Shown in pieces: positions 33,419 through 45,653 of a DNA stretch of 64,000 nucleotides. The notes under the pieces are model-generated. The model had not been told where the DNA came from and did not search any database. It saw only the letters and a list, made by a program, of their open reading frames with translations. Source of the DNA: Denticeps clupeoides (taxonomy: Eukaryota; Chordata; Actinopteri; Clupeiformes; Denticipitidae); NCBI RefSeq assembly GCF_900700375.1, contig NW_021629815.1, positions 62,001 to 126,000 on the forward strand, written 5' to 3'. How positions within the stretch are numbered: the stretch's first letter is position 1; each line of letters begins with the position of its first letter. Made by a program: the position numbers and the translations under genes.

Positions 33419-33737
33419 ATCCCTGTTTTTCTTTTGCATTATAAAACTGACTCCCAACAAAGCATCAAGCAGCTATGCAAGTGGCTGTCATTGCTTTGTT
33501 TCGTAAAACACAACACTGTCCATATTAATCCTGTAGAGTGCAATCAGTCTGCGCTCTGAAGTGATCTTAAATGAAACACAAAAGGTCAAGCAAACTAGTT
33601 TTGTTTTTTGAAATCCTCTGGGCATTTTTCTTTCTTTATTATAAAATGCAATGCATCCTAAACAATGCATATTATACAATGCAAAAACGTTGGGTCTTAG
33701 TTTGAGAATCTTTTTGAACGTATTGTGCCATATCCAA

Positions 33738-33810
33738 GTTTCTGTAGTGTAGTGGTTATCACGTTCGCCTCACACGCGAAAGGTCCTCGGTTCGAAACTG
33801 GGCAGAAAGA
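33738..33810 (+). tRNA. trnV: tRNA-Val (CAC), acceptor and T-stem variant
   Basis: Unit 35. C72 is G as at 5143, and the T stem reads CTGGG, a G-T wobble. Confidence 0.85.
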
Positions 33811-33990
33811 GCTTTTGTTTTTTTGTTTTGCACAAGGAGGCTTAAGAAGGTATTTTGGATTTGAGTGATTGCAAATTGTAACAAAGTATGCTGGTCTGGC
33901 TTTAAACTGGGCAGAAATGACATCATGTTTTCTGAGTACATTGACAAGTTGTTTTTCCAAAACTGTAAACAAAGACCAAAAAAAAAAGCA

Positions 33991-34063
33991 TGTTTCTGCC
34001 CGGTTTCGGACCGAGGACCTCTCGCGTGTAAAGCGAATGTGATGACCACTACACTACAGAAAC
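33991..34063 (-). tRNA. trnV: tRNA-Val (TAC), T-loop variant
   Basis: Unit 35. T55 is C, as at 17456. Confidence 0.82.
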
Positions 34064-34318
34064 TCACAAGCCCATTGTCTGTTGGAATCATGTTTACCAG
34101 GTGCTCCAAAATGTATCCTTGCCACACAACGAATTTTGTTTAATTGTATGACCTTGTGCTAAGAATTTAATTCAATTGAAACAATGAACAATAAGCAAGT
34201 TTCCTTTGTGGTTTATTTCATTTGGATATTTTTCTTTAAGGACTGGATATCTGAGGCCCCAAACAAGTTTGATCTTGTTTTTACCAGTTCTATAGAGAAC
34301 CTGTGCTGTACATGTCAG

Positions 34319-34391
34319 GTTTCTGTGGTGTAGTGGTTATCACGTTCGCCTAACACGCGAAAGGTCCTCGGTTCGATACCGAGCAGAAACA
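34319..34391 (+). tRNA. trnV: tRNA-Val (AAC)
   Basis: Unit 35; gene as 861..933, with leader TGTACATG. Confidence 0.96.
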
Positions 34392-34710
34392 ATCCCTGTT
34401 TTTCTTTTGCATTATAATACTGACTCCCAGCAAAGCATCAAGCAGCTATGCAAGTGGCTGTCATTGCTTTGTTTCGTAAAACACAACACTGTCCATATTA
34501 ATCCTGTAGAGTGCAATCAGTCTGCGCTCTGAAGTGATCTTAAATGAAACACAAAAGGTCAAGCAAACTAGTTTTGTTTTTTAAAATCCTCTGGGCATTT
34601 TTCTTTCTTTATTATAAAATGCAAAGCATCCTAAACAATGCATATTATACAATGCAAAAACGTTGGGTCTTAGTTTGAGAATCTTTTTGAACGTATTGTG
34701 CCATATCCAA

Positions 34711-34783
34711 GTTTCTGTAGTGTAGTGGTTATCACGTTCGCCTCACACGCGAAAGGTCCTCGGTTCGAAACCGGGCAGAAACA
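34711..34783 (+). tRNA. trnV: tRNA-Val (CAC)
   Basis: Unit 36; as 279..351. Confidence 0.96.
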
Positions 34784-34963
34784 GCTTTTGTTTTTTTGTT
34801 TTGCACAAGGAGGCTTAAGAAGGTATTTTGGATTTGAGTGATTGCAAATTGTAACAAAGTATGCTGGTCTGGCTTTAAACTGGGCAGAAATGACATCATG
34901 TTTTCTGAGTACATTGACAAGTTGTTTTTCCAAAACTGTAAACAAAGACCAAAAAAAAAAGCA

Positions 34964-35036
34964 TGTTTCTGCCCGGTTTCGAACCGAGGACCTCTCGCGT
35001 GTAAAGCGAATGTGATGACCACTACACTACAGAAAC
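34964..35036 (-). tRNA. trnV: tRNA-Val (TAC)
   Basis: Unit 36; as 532..604. Confidence 0.95.
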
Positions 35037-35290
35037 TCACAAGCCCATTGTCTGTTGGAATCACGTTTACCAGGTGCTCCAAAATGTATCCTTGCCACAC
35101 AACGAATCTTGTTTAATTGTATGACCTTGTGCTAAGAATTTAATTCAATTGAAACAATGAACAATAAGCAAGTTTCCTTTGTGGTTTATTTCATTTGGAT
35201 ATTTTTCTTTAAGGACTGGATATCTGAGGCCCCAAACAAGTTTGATCTTGTTTTTACCAGTTCTATAGAGAAACTGTGCTGTCATGTCAG

Positions 35291-35363
35291 GTTTCTGTGG
35301 TGTAGTGGTTATCACGTTCGCCTAACACGCGAAAGGTCCTCGGTTCGATACCGAGCAGAAACA
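35291..35363 (+). tRNA. trnV: tRNA-Val (AAC)
   Basis: Unit 36; as 861..933. Confidence 0.96.
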
Positions 35364-35682
35364 ATCCCTGTTTTTCTTTTGCATTATAAAACTGACTCCC
35401 AGCAAAGCATCAAGCAGCTATGCAAGTGGCTGTCATTGCTTTGTTTCGTAAAACACAACACTGTCCATATTAATCCTGTAGAGTGCAATCAGTCTGCGCT
35501 CTGAAGTGATCTTAAATGAAACACAAAAGGTCAAGCAAACTAGTTTTGTTTTTTGAAATCCTCTGGGCATTTTTCTTTCTTTATTATAAAATGCAAAGCA
35601 TTCTAAACAATGCATATTATACAATGCAAAAACGTTGGGTCTTAGTTTGAGAATCTTTTTGAACCTATTGTGCCATATCCAA

Positions 35683-35755
35683 GTTTCTGTAGTGTAGTGG
35701 TTATCACGTTCGCCTCACACGCGAAAGGTCCTCGGTTCGAAACCGGGCAGAAACA
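35683..35755 (+). tRNA. trnV: tRNA-Val (CAC)
   Basis: Unit 37; as 279..351. Confidence 0.96.
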
Positions 35756-35935
35756 GCTTTTGTTTTTTTGTTTTGCACAAGGAGGCTTAAGAAGGTATTT
35801 TGGATTTGAGTGATTGCAAATTGTAACAAAGTATGCTGGTCTGGCTTTAAACTGGGCAGAAATGACATCATGTTTTCTGAGTACATTGACAAGTTGTTTT
35901 TCCAAAACTGTAAACAAAGACCAAAAAAAAAAGCA

Positions 35936-36008
35936 TGTTTCTGCCCGGTTTCGAACCGAGGACCTCTCGCGTGTAAAGCGAATGTGATGACCACTACACT
36001 ACAGAAAC
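35936..36008 (-). tRNA. trnV: tRNA-Val (TAC)
   Basis: Unit 37; as 532..604. Confidence 0.95.
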
Positions 36009-36260
36009 TCACAAGCCCATTGTCTGTTGGAATCATGTTTACCAGGTGCTCCAAAATGTATCCTTGCCACACAACGAATCTTGTTTAATTGTATGACCTT
36101 GTGCTAAGAATTTAATTCAATTGAAACAATGAACAATAAGCAAGTTTCTTTTGTGGTTTATTTCATTTGGATATTTTTCTTTAAGGACTGGATATCTGAG
36201 GCCCCAAACAAGTTTGATCTTGTTTTTACCAGTTCTATAGAGAAACTGCTGTCATGTCAG

Positions 36261-36333
36261 GTTTCCGTGGTGTAGTGGTTATCACGTTTGCCTAACACGC
36301 GAAAGGTCCTCGGTTCGATACCGAGCAGAAACA
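36261..36333 (+). tRNA. trnV: tRNA-Val (AAC), acceptor variant
   Basis: Unit 37. The acceptor reads GTTTCCG against CAGAAAC, a C6-A67 mismatch, and the anticodon stem TTTGC gives a T-G wobble. The leader is two bases shorter. Confidence 0.85.
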
Positions 36334-36652
36334 ATCCCTGTTTTTCTTTTGCATTATAAAACTGACTCCCAGCAAAGCATCAAGCAGCTATGCAAGTGGC
36401 TGTCATTGCTTTGTTTCGTGAAACACAACACTGTCCATATTAATCCTGTAGAGTGCAATCAGTCTGCGCTCTGAAGTGATCTTAAATGAAACACAAAAGG
36501 TCAAGCAAACTAGTTTTGTTTTTTGAAATCCTCTGGGCATTTTTCTTTCTTTATTATAAAATGCAAAGCATCCTAAACAATGCATATTATACAATGCAAA
36601 AACGTTGGGTCTTAGTTTGAGAATCTTTTTGAACGTATTGTGCCATATCCAA

Positions 36653-36725
36653 GTTTCTGTAGTGTAGTGGTTATCACGTTCGCCTCACACGCGAAAGGTC
36701 CTCGGTTCGAAACCGGGCAGAAACA
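36653..36725 (+). tRNA. trnV: tRNA-Val (CAC)
   Basis: Unit 38; as 279..351. Confidence 0.96.
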
Positions 36726-36905
36726 GCTTTTGTTTTTTTGTTTTGCACAAGGAGGCTTAAGAAGGTATTTTGGATTTGAGTGATTGCAAATTGTAACAAA
36801 GTATGCTGGTCTGGCTTTAAACTGGGCAGAAATGACATCATGTTTTCTGAGTACATTGACAAGTTGTTTTTCCAAAACTGTAAACAAAGACCAAAAAAAA
36901 AAGCA

Positions 36906-36978
36906 TGTTTCTGCCCGGTTTCGAACCGAGGACCTCTCGCGTGTAAAGCGAATGTGATGACCACTACACTACAGAAAC
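36906..36978 (-). tRNA. trnV: tRNA-Val (TAC)
   Basis: Unit 38; as 532..604. Confidence 0.95.
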
Positions 36979-37233
36979 TCACACGCCCATTGTCTGTTGG
37001 AATCACGTTTACCAGGTGCTCCAAAATGTATCCTTGCCACACAACGAATCTTGTTTAATTGTATGACCTTGTGCTAAGAATTTAATTCAATTGAAACAAT
37101 GAACAATAAGCAAGTTTACCTTTGTGGTTTATTTCATTTGGATATTTTTCTTTAAGGACTGGATATCTGAGGCCCCAAACAAGTTTGATCTTGTTTTTAC
37201 CAGTTCTATAGAGAAACTGTGCTGTCATGTCAG

Positions 37234-37306
37234 GTTTCTGTGGTGTAGTGGTTATCACGTTCGCCTAACACGCGAAAGGTCCTCGGTTCGATACCGAGCA
37301 GAAACA
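37234..37306 (+). tRNA. trnV: tRNA-Val (AAC)
   Basis: Unit 38; as 861..933. Confidence 0.96.
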
Positions 37307-37625
37307 ATCCCTGTTTTTCTTTTGCATTATAAAACTGACTCCCAGCAAAGCATCAAGCAGCTATGCAAGTGGCTGTCATTGCTTTGTTTCGTAAAACACA
37401 ACACTGTCCATATTAATCCTGTAGAGTGCAATCAGTCTGCGCTCTGAAGTGATCTTAAATGAAACACAAAAGGTCAAGCAAACTAGTTTTGTTTTTTGAA
37501 ATCCTCTGGGCATTTTTCTTTCTTTATTATAAAATGCAAAGCATCCTAAACAATGCATATTACACAATGCAAAAACGTTGGGTCTTAGTTTGAGAATCTT
37601 TTTGAACCTATTGTGCCATATCCAA

Positions 37626-37698
37626 GTTTCTGTAGTGTAGTGGTTATCACGTTCGCCTCACACGCGAAAGGTCCTCGGTTCGAAACCGGGCAGAAACA
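37626..37698 (+). tRNA. trnV: tRNA-Val (CAC)
   Basis: Unit 39; gene as 279..351, with an uninterrupted T-run terminator as at 21170. Confidence 0.96.
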
Positions 37699-37878
37699 GC
37701 TTTTGTTTTTTTTTTTTGCACAAGGAGGCTTAAGAAGGTATTTTGGATTTGAGTGATTGCAAATTGTAACAAAGTATGCTGGTCTGGCTTTAAACTGGGC
37801 AGAAATGACATCATGTTTTCTGAGTACATTGACAAGTTGTTTTTCCAAAACTGTAAACAAAGACCAAAAAAAAAAGCA

Positions 37879-37951
37879 TGTTTCTGCCCGGTTTCGAACC
37901 GAGGACCTCTCGCGTGTAAAGCGAATGTGATGACCACTACACTACAGAAAC
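37879..37951 (-). tRNA. trnV: tRNA-Val (TAC)
   Basis: Unit 39; as 532..604. Confidence 0.95.
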
Positions 37952-38205
37952 TCACAAGCCCATTGTCTGTTGGAATCATGTTTACCAGGTGCTCCAAAAT
38001 GTATCCTTGCCACACAACGAATCTTGTTTAATTGTATGACCTTGTGCTAAGAATTTAATTCAATTGAAACAATGAACAATAAGCAAGTTTCCTTTGTGGT
38101 TTATTTCATTTGGATATTTTTCTTTAAGGACTGGATATCTGAGGCCCCAAACAAGTTTGATCTTGTTTTTACCAGTTCTATAGAGAAACTGTGCTGTCAT
38201 GTCAG

Positions 38206-38278
38206 GTTTCTGTGGTGTAGTGGTTATCACGTTCGCCTAACACGCGAAAGGTCCTCGGTTCGATACCGAGCAGAAACA
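38206..38278 (+). tRNA. trnV: tRNA-Val (AAC)
   Basis: Unit 39; as 861..933. Confidence 0.96.
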
Positions 38279-38597
38279 ATCCCTGTTTTTCTTTTGCATT
38301 ATAATACTGACTCCCAGCAAAGCATCAAGCAGCTATGCAAGTGGCTGTCATTGCTTTGTTTCGTAAAACACAACACTGTCCATATTAATCCTGTAGAGTG
38401 CAATCAGTCTGCGCTCTGAAGTGATCTTAAATGAAACACAAAAGGTCAAGCAAACTAGTTTTGTTTTTTGAAATCCTCTGGGCATTTTTCTTTCTTTATT
38501 ATAAAATGCAAAGCATCCTAAACAATGCATATTATACAATGCAAAAACGTTGGGTCTTAGTTTGAGAATCTTTTTGAACCTATTGTGCCATATCCAA

Positions 38598-38670
38598 GTT
38601 TCTGTAGTGTAGTGGTTATCACGTTCGCCTCACACGCGAAAGGTCCTCGGTTCGAAACCGGGCAGAAACA
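38598..38670 (+). tRNA. trnV: tRNA-Val (CAC)
   Basis: Unit 40; as 279..351. Confidence 0.96.
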
Positions 38671-38848
38671 GCTTTTGTTTTTTTGTTTTGCACAAGGAGG
38701 CTTAAGAAGGTATTTTGGATTTGAGTGATTGCAAATTGTAACAAAGTATGCTGGTCTGGCTTTAAACTGGGCAGAAATGACATCATGTTTTCTGAGTACA
38801 TTGACAAGTTGTTTTTCCAAAACTGTAAACAAAGACCAAAAAAAAGCA

Positions 38849-38921
38849 TGTTTCTGCCCGGTTTCGAACCGAGGACCTCTCGCGTGTAAAGCGAATGTGA
38901 TGACCACTACACTACAGAAAC
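38849..38921 (-). tRNA. trnV: tRNA-Val (TAC)
   Basis: Unit 40; gene as 532..604, with the short terminator run seen in unit 13. Confidence 0.95.
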
Positions 38922-39175
38922 TCACAAGCCCATTGTCTGTTGGAATCACGTTTACCAGGTGCTCCAAAATGTATCCTTGCCACACAACGAATCTTGTTTA
39001 ATTGTATGACCTTGTGCTAAGAATTTAATTCAATTGAAACAATGAACAATAAGCAAGTTTCCTTTGTGGTTTATTTCATTTGGATATTTTTCTTTAAGGA
39101 CTGGATATCTGAGGCCCCAAACAAGTTTGATCTTGTTTTTACCAGTTCTATAGAGAACCTGTGCTGTCATGTCAG

Positions 39176-39248
39176 GTTTCTGTGGTGTAGTGGTTATCAC
39201 GTTCGCCTAACACGCGAAAGGTCCTCGGTTCGATACCGAGCAGAAACA
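39176..39248 (+). tRNA. trnV: tRNA-Val (AAC)
   Basis: Unit 40; as 861..933. Confidence 0.96.
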
Positions 39249-39567
39249 ATCCCTGTTTTTCTTTTGCATTATAAAACTGACTCCCAGCAAAGCATCAAGC
39301 AGCTATGCAAGTGGCTGTCATTGCTTTGTTTCGTAAAACACAACACTGTCCATATTAATCCTGTAGAGTGCAATCAGTCTGCGCTCTGAAGTGATCTTAA
39401 ATGAAACACAAAAGGTCAAGCAAACTAGTTTTGTTTTTTGAAATCCTCTGGGCATTTTTCTTTCTTTATTATAAAATGCAAAGCATCCTAAACAATGCAT
39501 ATTATACAATGCAAAAACGTTGGGTCTTAGTTTGAGAATCTTTTTGAACGTATTGTGCCATATCCAA

Positions 39568-39640
39568 GTTTCTGTAGTGTAGTGGTTATCACGTTCGCCT
39601 CACACGCGAAAGGTCCTCGGTTCGAAACCGGGCAGAAACA
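39568..39640 (+). tRNA. trnV: tRNA-Val (CAC)
   Basis: Unit 41; as 279..351. Confidence 0.96.
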
Positions 39641-39820
39641 GCTTTTGTTTTTTTGTTTTGCACAAGGAGGCTTAAGAAGGTATTTTGGATTTGAGTGATT
39701 GCAAATTGTAACAAAGTATGCTGGTCTGGCTTTAAACTGGGCAGAAATGACATCATGTTTTCTGAGTACATTGACAAGTTGTTTTTCCAAAACTGTAAAC
39801 AAAGACCAAAAAAAAAAGCA

Positions 39821-39893
39821 TGTTTCTGCCCGGTTTCGAACCGAGGACCTCTCGCGTGTAAAGCGAATGTGATGACCACTACACTACAGAAAC
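39821..39893 (-). tRNA. trnV: tRNA-Val (TAC)
   Basis: Unit 41; as 532..604. Confidence 0.95.
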
Positions 39894-40147
39894 TCACAAG
39901 CCCATTGTCTGTTGGAATCACGTTTACCAGGTGCTCCAAAATGTATCCTTGCCACACAATGAATTTTTTTTAATTGTATGACCTTGTGCTAAGAATTTAA
40001 TTCATTTGAAACAATGAACAATAAGCAAGTTACCTTTGTGGTTTATTTCATTTGGATATTTTTCTTTAAGGACTGGATATCTGAGGCCCCAAACAAGTTT
40101 GATCTTGTTTTTACCAGTTCTATAGAGAACCTGTGCTGTCATGTCAG

Positions 40148-40220
40148 GTTTCTGTGGTGTAGTGGTTATCACGTTCGCCTAACACGCGAAAGGTCCTCGG
40201 TTCGATACCGAGCAGAAACA
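40148..40220 (+). tRNA. trnV: tRNA-Val (AAC)
   Basis: Unit 41; as 861..933. Confidence 0.96.
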
Positions 40221-40540
40221 ATCCCTGTTTTTCTTTTGCATTATAATACTGACTCCCAGCAAAGCATCAAGCAGCTATGCAAGTGGCTGTCATTGCTTTG
40301 TTTCGTAAAACACAACACTGTCCATATTAATCCTGTAGAGTGCAATCAGTCTGCGCTCTGAAGTGATCTTAAATGAAACACAAAAGGTCAAGCAAACTAG
40401 TTTTGTTTTTTGAAATCCTCTGGGCATTTTTCTTTCTTTATTATAAAATGCAAAGCATTCCTAAACAATGCATATTACACAATGCAAAAACGTTGGGTCT
40501 TAGTTTGAGAATCTTTTTGAACCTATTGTGCCATATCCAA

Positions 40541-40613
40541 GTTTCTGTAGTGTAGTGGTTATCACGTTCGCCTCACACGCGAAAGGTCCTCGGTTCGAAA
40601 CCGGGCAGAAACA
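40541..40613 (+). tRNA. trnV: tRNA-Val (CAC)
   Basis: Unit 42; as 279..351. Confidence 0.96.
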
Positions 40614-40793
40614 GCTTTTGTTTTTTTGTTTTGCACAAGGAGGCTTAAGAAGGTATTTTGGATTTGAGTGATTGCAAATTGTAACAAAGTATGCTGGTCT
40701 GGCTTTAAACTGGGCAGAAATGACATCATGTTTTCTGAGTACATTGACAAGTTGTTTTTCCAAAACTGTAAACAAAGACCAAAAAAAAAAGCA

Positions 40794-40866
40794 TGTTTCT
40801 GCCCGGTTTCGAACCGAGGACCTCTCGCGTGTAAAGCGAATGTGATGACCACTACACTACAGAAAC
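40794..40866 (-). tRNA. trnV: tRNA-Val (TAC)
   Basis: Unit 42; as 532..604. Confidence 0.95.
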
Positions 40867-41120
40867 TCACAAGCCCATTGTCTGTTGGAATCACATTTAC
40901 CAGGTGCTCCAAAATGTATCCTTGCCACACAACGAATCTTGTTTAATTGTATGACCTTGTGCTAAGAATTTAATTCAATTGAAACAATGAACAATAAGCA
41001 AGTTTCCTTTGTGGTTTATTTCATTTGGATATTTTTCTTTAAGGACTGGATATCTGAGGCCCCAAACAAGTTTGATCTTGTTTTTACCAGTTCTATAGAG
41101 AACCTGTGCTGTCATGTCAG

Positions 41121-41193
41121 GTTTCTGTGGTGTAGTGGTTATCACGTTCGCCTAACACGCGAAAGGTCCTCGGTTCGATACCGAGCAGAAACA
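41121..41193 (+). tRNA. trnV: tRNA-Val (AAC)
   Basis: Unit 42; as 861..933. Confidence 0.96.
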
Positions 41194-41512
41194 ATCCCTG
41201 TTTTTCTTTTGCATTATAATACTGACTCCCAGCAAAGCATCAAGCAGCTATGCAAGTGGCTGTCATTGCTTTGTTTCGTAAAACACAACACTGTCCATAT
41301 TAATCCTGTAGAGTGCAATCAGTCTGCGCTCTGAAGTGATCTTAAATGAAACACAAAAGGTCAAGCAAACTAGTTTTGTTTTTTGAAATCCTCTGGGCAT
41401 TTTTCTTTCTTTATTATAAAATGCAAAGCATCCTAAACAATGCATATTATACAATGCAAAAACGTTGGGTCTTAGTTTGAGAATCTTTTTGAACCTATTG
41501 TGCCATATCCAA

Positions 41513-41585
41513 GTTTCTGTAGTGTAGTGGTTATCACGTTCGCCTCACACGCGAAAGGTCCTCGGTTCGAAACCGGGCAGAAACA
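41513..41585 (+). tRNA. trnV: tRNA-Val (CAC)
   Basis: Unit 43; as 279..351. Confidence 0.96.
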
Positions 41586-41765
41586 GCTTTTGTTTTTTTG
41601 TTTTGCACAAGGAGGCTTAAGAAGGTATTTTGGATTTGAGTGATTGCAAATTTTAACAAAGTATGCTGGTCTGGCTTTAAACTGGGCAGAAATGACATCA
41701 TGTTTTCTGAGTACATTGACAAGTTGTTTTTCCAAAACTGTAAACAAAGACCAAAAAAAAAAGCA

Positions 41766-41838
41766 TGTTTCTGCCCGGTTTCGGACGAAGGACCTCTCGT
41801 GTGTAAAGCGAATGTGATGACCACTACACTACAGAAAC
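41766..41838 (-). tRNA. trnV: tRNA-Val (TAC), decayed variant
   Basis: Unit 43. Same T-stem, T-loop and anticodon-stem changes as at 4423, 37 kb away. Confidence 0.7.
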
Positions 41839-42092
41839 TCACAAGCCCATTGTCTGTTGGAATCATGTTTACCAGGTGCTCCAAAATGTATCCTTGCCAC
41901 ACAACGAATCTTGTTTAATTGTATGACCTTGTGCTAAGAATTTAATTCAATTGAAACAATGAACAATAAGCAAGTTACCTTTGTGGTTTATTTCATTTGG
42001 ATATTTTTCTTTAAGGACTGGATATCTGAGGCCCCAAACAAGTTTGATCTTGTTTTTACCAGTTCTATAGAGAAACTGTGCTGTCATGTCAG

Positions 42093-42165
42093 GTTTCTGT
42101 GGTGTAGTGGTTATCACGTTCGCCTAACACGCGAAAGGTCCTCGGTTCGATACCGAGCAGAAACA
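42093..42165 (+). tRNA. trnV: tRNA-Val (AAC)
   Basis: Unit 43; as 861..933. Confidence 0.96.
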
Positions 42166-42485
42166 ATCCCTGTTTTTCTTTTGCATTATAAAACTGACTC
42201 CCAGCAAAGCATCAAGCAGCTATGCAAGTGGCTGTCATTGCTTTGTTTCGTAAAACACAACACTGTCCATATTAATCCTGTAGAGTGCAATCAGTCTGCG
42301 CTCTGAAGTGATCTTAAATGAAACACAAAAGGTCAAGCAAACTAGTTTTGTTTTTTGAAATCCTCTGGGCATTTTTCTTTCTTTATTATAAAATGCAAAG
42401 CATTCCTAAACAATGCATATTATACAATGCAAAAACGTTGGGTCTTAGTTTGAGAATCTTTTTGAACCTATTGTGCCATATCCAA

Positions 42486-42558
42486 GTTTCTGTAGTGTAG
42501 TGGTTATCACGTTCGCCTCACACGCGAAAGGTCCTCGGTTCGAAACCGGGCAGAAACA
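42486..42558 (+). tRNA. trnV: tRNA-Val (CAC)
   Basis: Unit 44; as 279..351. Confidence 0.96.
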
Positions 42559-42738
42559 GCTTTTGTTTTTTTGTTTTGCACAAGGAGGCTTAAGAAGGTA
42601 TTTTGGATTTGAGTGATTGCAAATTGTAACAAAGTATGCTGGTCTGGCTTTAAACTGGGCAGAAATGACATCATGTTTTCTGAGTACATTGACAAGTTGT
42701 TTTTCCAAATCTGTAAACAAAGACCAAAAAAAAAAGCA

Positions 42739-42811
42739 TGTTTCTGCCCGGTTTCGAACCGAGGACCTCTCGCGTGTAAAGCAAATGTGATGACCACTAC
42801 ACTACAGAAAC
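42739..42811 (-). tRNA. trnV: tRNA-Val (TAC), wobble variant
   Basis: Unit 44. The anticodon stem reads TTTGC, a T-G wobble that keeps the stem. Confidence 0.92.
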
Positions 42812-43065
42812 TCACAAGCCCATTGTCTGTTGGAATCACGTTTACCAGGTGCTCCAAAATGTATCCTTGCCACACAACGAATCTTGTTTAATTGTATGAC
42901 CTTGTGCTAAGAATTTAATTCAATTGAAACAATGAACAATAAGCAAGTTACCTTTGTGGTTTATTTCATTTGGATATTTTTCTTTAAGGACTGGATATCT
43001 GAGGCCCCAAACAAGTTTGATCTTGTTTTTACCAGTTCTATAGAGAACCTGTGCTGTCATGTCAG

Positions 43066-43138
43066 GTTTCTGTGGTGTAGTGGTTATCACGTTCGCCTAA
43101 CACGCGAAAGGTCCTCGGTTCGATACCGAGCAGAAACA
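43066..43138 (+). tRNA. trnV: tRNA-Val (AAC)
   Basis: Unit 44; as 861..933. Confidence 0.96.
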
Positions 43139-43457
43139 ATCCCTGTTTTTCTTTTGCATTATAATACTGACTCCCAGCAAAGCATCAAGCAGCTATGCAA
43201 GTGGCTGTCATTGCTTTGTTTCGTAAAACACAACACTGTCCATATTAATCCTGTAGAGTGCAATCAGTCTGCGCTCTGAAGTGATTTTAAATGAAACACA
43301 AAAGGTCAAGCAAACTAGTTTTGTTTTTTGAAATCCTCTGGGCATTTTTCTTTCTTTATTATAAAATGCAAAGCATCCTAAACAATGCATATTATACAAT
43401 GCAAAAACGTTGGGTCTTAGTTTGAGAATCTTTTTGAACGTATTGTGCCATATCCAA

Positions 43458-43530
43458 GTTTCTGTAGTGTAGTGGTTATCACGTTCGCCTCACACGCGAA
43501 AGGTCCTCGGTTCGAAACCGGGCAGAAACA
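43458..43530 (+). tRNA. trnV: tRNA-Val (CAC)
   Basis: Unit 45; as 279..351. Confidence 0.96.
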
Positions 43531-43710
43531 GCTTTTGTTTTTTTGTTTTGCACAAGGAGGCTTAAGAAGGTATTTTGGATTTGAGTGATTGCAAATTGTA
43601 ACAAAGTATGCTGGTCTGGCTTTAAACTGGGCAGAAATGACATCATGTTTTCTGAGTACATTGACAAGTTGTTTTTCCAAAACTGTAAACAAAGACCAAA
43701 AAAAAAAGCA

Positions 43711-43783
43711 TGTTTCTGCCCGGTTTCGAACCGAGGACCTCTCGCGTGTAAAGCGAATGTGATGACCACTACACTACAGAAAC
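43711..43783 (-). tRNA. trnV: tRNA-Val (TAC)
   Basis: Unit 45; as 532..604. Confidence 0.95.
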
Positions 43784-44037
43784 TCACAAGCCCATTGTCT
43801 GTTGGAATCACGTTTACCAGGTGCTCCAAAATGTATCCTTGCCACACAACGAATCTTGTTTAATTGTATGACCTTGTGCTAAGAATTTAATTCAATTGAA
43901 ACAATGAACAATAAGCAAGTTTCCTTTGTGGTTTATTTCATTTGGATATTTTTCTTTAAGGACTGGATATCTGAGGCCCCAAACAAGTTTGATCTTGTTT
44001 TTACCAGTTCTATAGAGAACCTGTGCTGTCATGTCAG

Positions 44038-44110
44038 GTTTCTGTGGTGTAGTGGTTATCACGTTCGCCTAACACGCGAAAGGTCCTCGGTTCGATACCG
44101 AGCAGAAACA
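44038..44110 (+). tRNA. trnV: tRNA-Val (AAC)
   Basis: Unit 45; as 861..933. Confidence 0.96.
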
Positions 44111-44428
44111 ATCCCTGTTTTTCCTTTGCATTAAAATACTGACTCCCAGCAAAGCATCAAGCAGCTATGCAAGTGGCTGTCATTGCTTTGTTTCGTAAAA
44201 CACAACACTGTCCATATTAATCCTGTAGAGTGCAATCAGTCTGCGCTCTGAAGTGATCTTAAATGAAACACAAAAGGTCAAGCAAACTAGTTTGTTTTTT
44301 GAAATCCTCTGGGCATTTTTCTTTCTTTATTATAAAATGCAAAGCATCCTAAACAATGCATATTATACAATGCAAAAACGTTGGGTCTTAGTTTGAGAAT
44401 CTTTTTGAACGTATTGTGCCATATCCAA

Positions 44429-44501
44429 GTTTCTGTAGTGTAGTGGTTATCACGTTCGCCTCACACGCGAAAGGTCCTCGGTTCGAAACCGGGCAGAAAC
44501 A
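44429..44501 (+). tRNA. trnV: tRNA-Val (CAC)
   Basis: Unit 46; as 279..351. Confidence 0.96.
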
Positions 44502-44681
44502 GCTTTTGTTTTTTTGTTTTGCACAAGGAGGCTTAAGAAGGTATTTTGGATTTGAGTGATTGCAAATTGTAACAAAGTATGCTGGTCTGGCTTTAAACTG
44601 GGCAGAAATGACATCATGTTTTCTGAGTACATTGACAAGTTGTTTTTCCAAAACTGTAAACAAAGACCAAAAAAAAAAGCA

Positions 44682-44754
44682 TGTTTCTGCCCGGTTTCGA
44701 ACCGAGGACCTCTCGCGTGTAAAGCGAATGTGATGACCACTACACTACAGAAAC
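44682..44754 (-). tRNA. trnV: tRNA-Val (TAC)
   Basis: Unit 46; as 532..604. Confidence 0.95.
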
Positions 44755-45008
44755 TCACAAGCCCATTGTCTGTTGGAATCACGTTTACCAGGTGCTCCAA
44801 AATGTATCCTTGCCACACAACGAATCTTGTTTAATTGTATGACCTTGTGCTAAGAATTTAATTTAATTGAAACAATGAACAATAAGCAAGTTACCTTTGT
44901 GGTTTATTTCATTTGGATATTTTTCTTTAAGGACTGGATATCTGAGGCCCCAAACAAGTTTGATCTTGTTTTTACCAGTTCTATAGAGAAACTGTGCTGT
45001 CATGTCAG

Positions 45009-45081
45009 GTTTCTGTGGTGTAGTGGTTATCACGTTCGCCTAACACGCGAAAGGTCCTCGGTTCGATACCGAGCAGAAACA
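45009..45081 (+). tRNA. trnV: tRNA-Val (AAC)
   Basis: Unit 46; as 861..933. Confidence 0.96.
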
Positions 45082-45400
45082 ATCCCTGTTTTTCTTTTGC
45101 ATTATAATACTGACTCCCAGCAAAGCATCAAGCAGCTATGCAAGTGGCTGTCATTGCTTTGTTTCGTAAAACACAACACTGTCCATATTAATCCTGTAGA
45201 GTGCAATCAGTCTGCGCTCTGAAGTGATCTTAAATGAAACACAAAAGGTCAAGCAAACTAGTTTTGTTTTTTGAAATCCTCTGGGCATTTTTCTTTCTTT
45301 ATTATAAAATGCAAAGCATTCTAAACAATGCATATTATACAATGCAAAAACGTTGGGTCTTAGTTTGAGAATCTTTTTGAACCTATTGTGCCATATCCAA

Positions 45401-45473
45401 GTTTCTGTAGTGTAGTGGTTATCACGTTCGCCTCACACGCGAAAGGTCCTCGGTTCGAAACCGGGCAGAAACA
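45401..45473 (+). tRNA. trnV: tRNA-Val (CAC)
   Basis: Unit 47; as 279..351. Confidence 0.96.
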
Positions 45474-45653
45474 GCTTTTGTTTTTTTGTTTTGCACAAGG
45501 AGGCTTAAGAAGGTATTTTGGATTTGAGTGATTGCAAATTGTAACAAAGTATGCTGGTCTGGCTTTAAACTGGGCAGAAATGACATCATGTTTTCTGAGT
45601 ACATTGACAAGTTGTTTTTCCAAAACTGTAAACAAAGACCAAAAAAAAAAGCA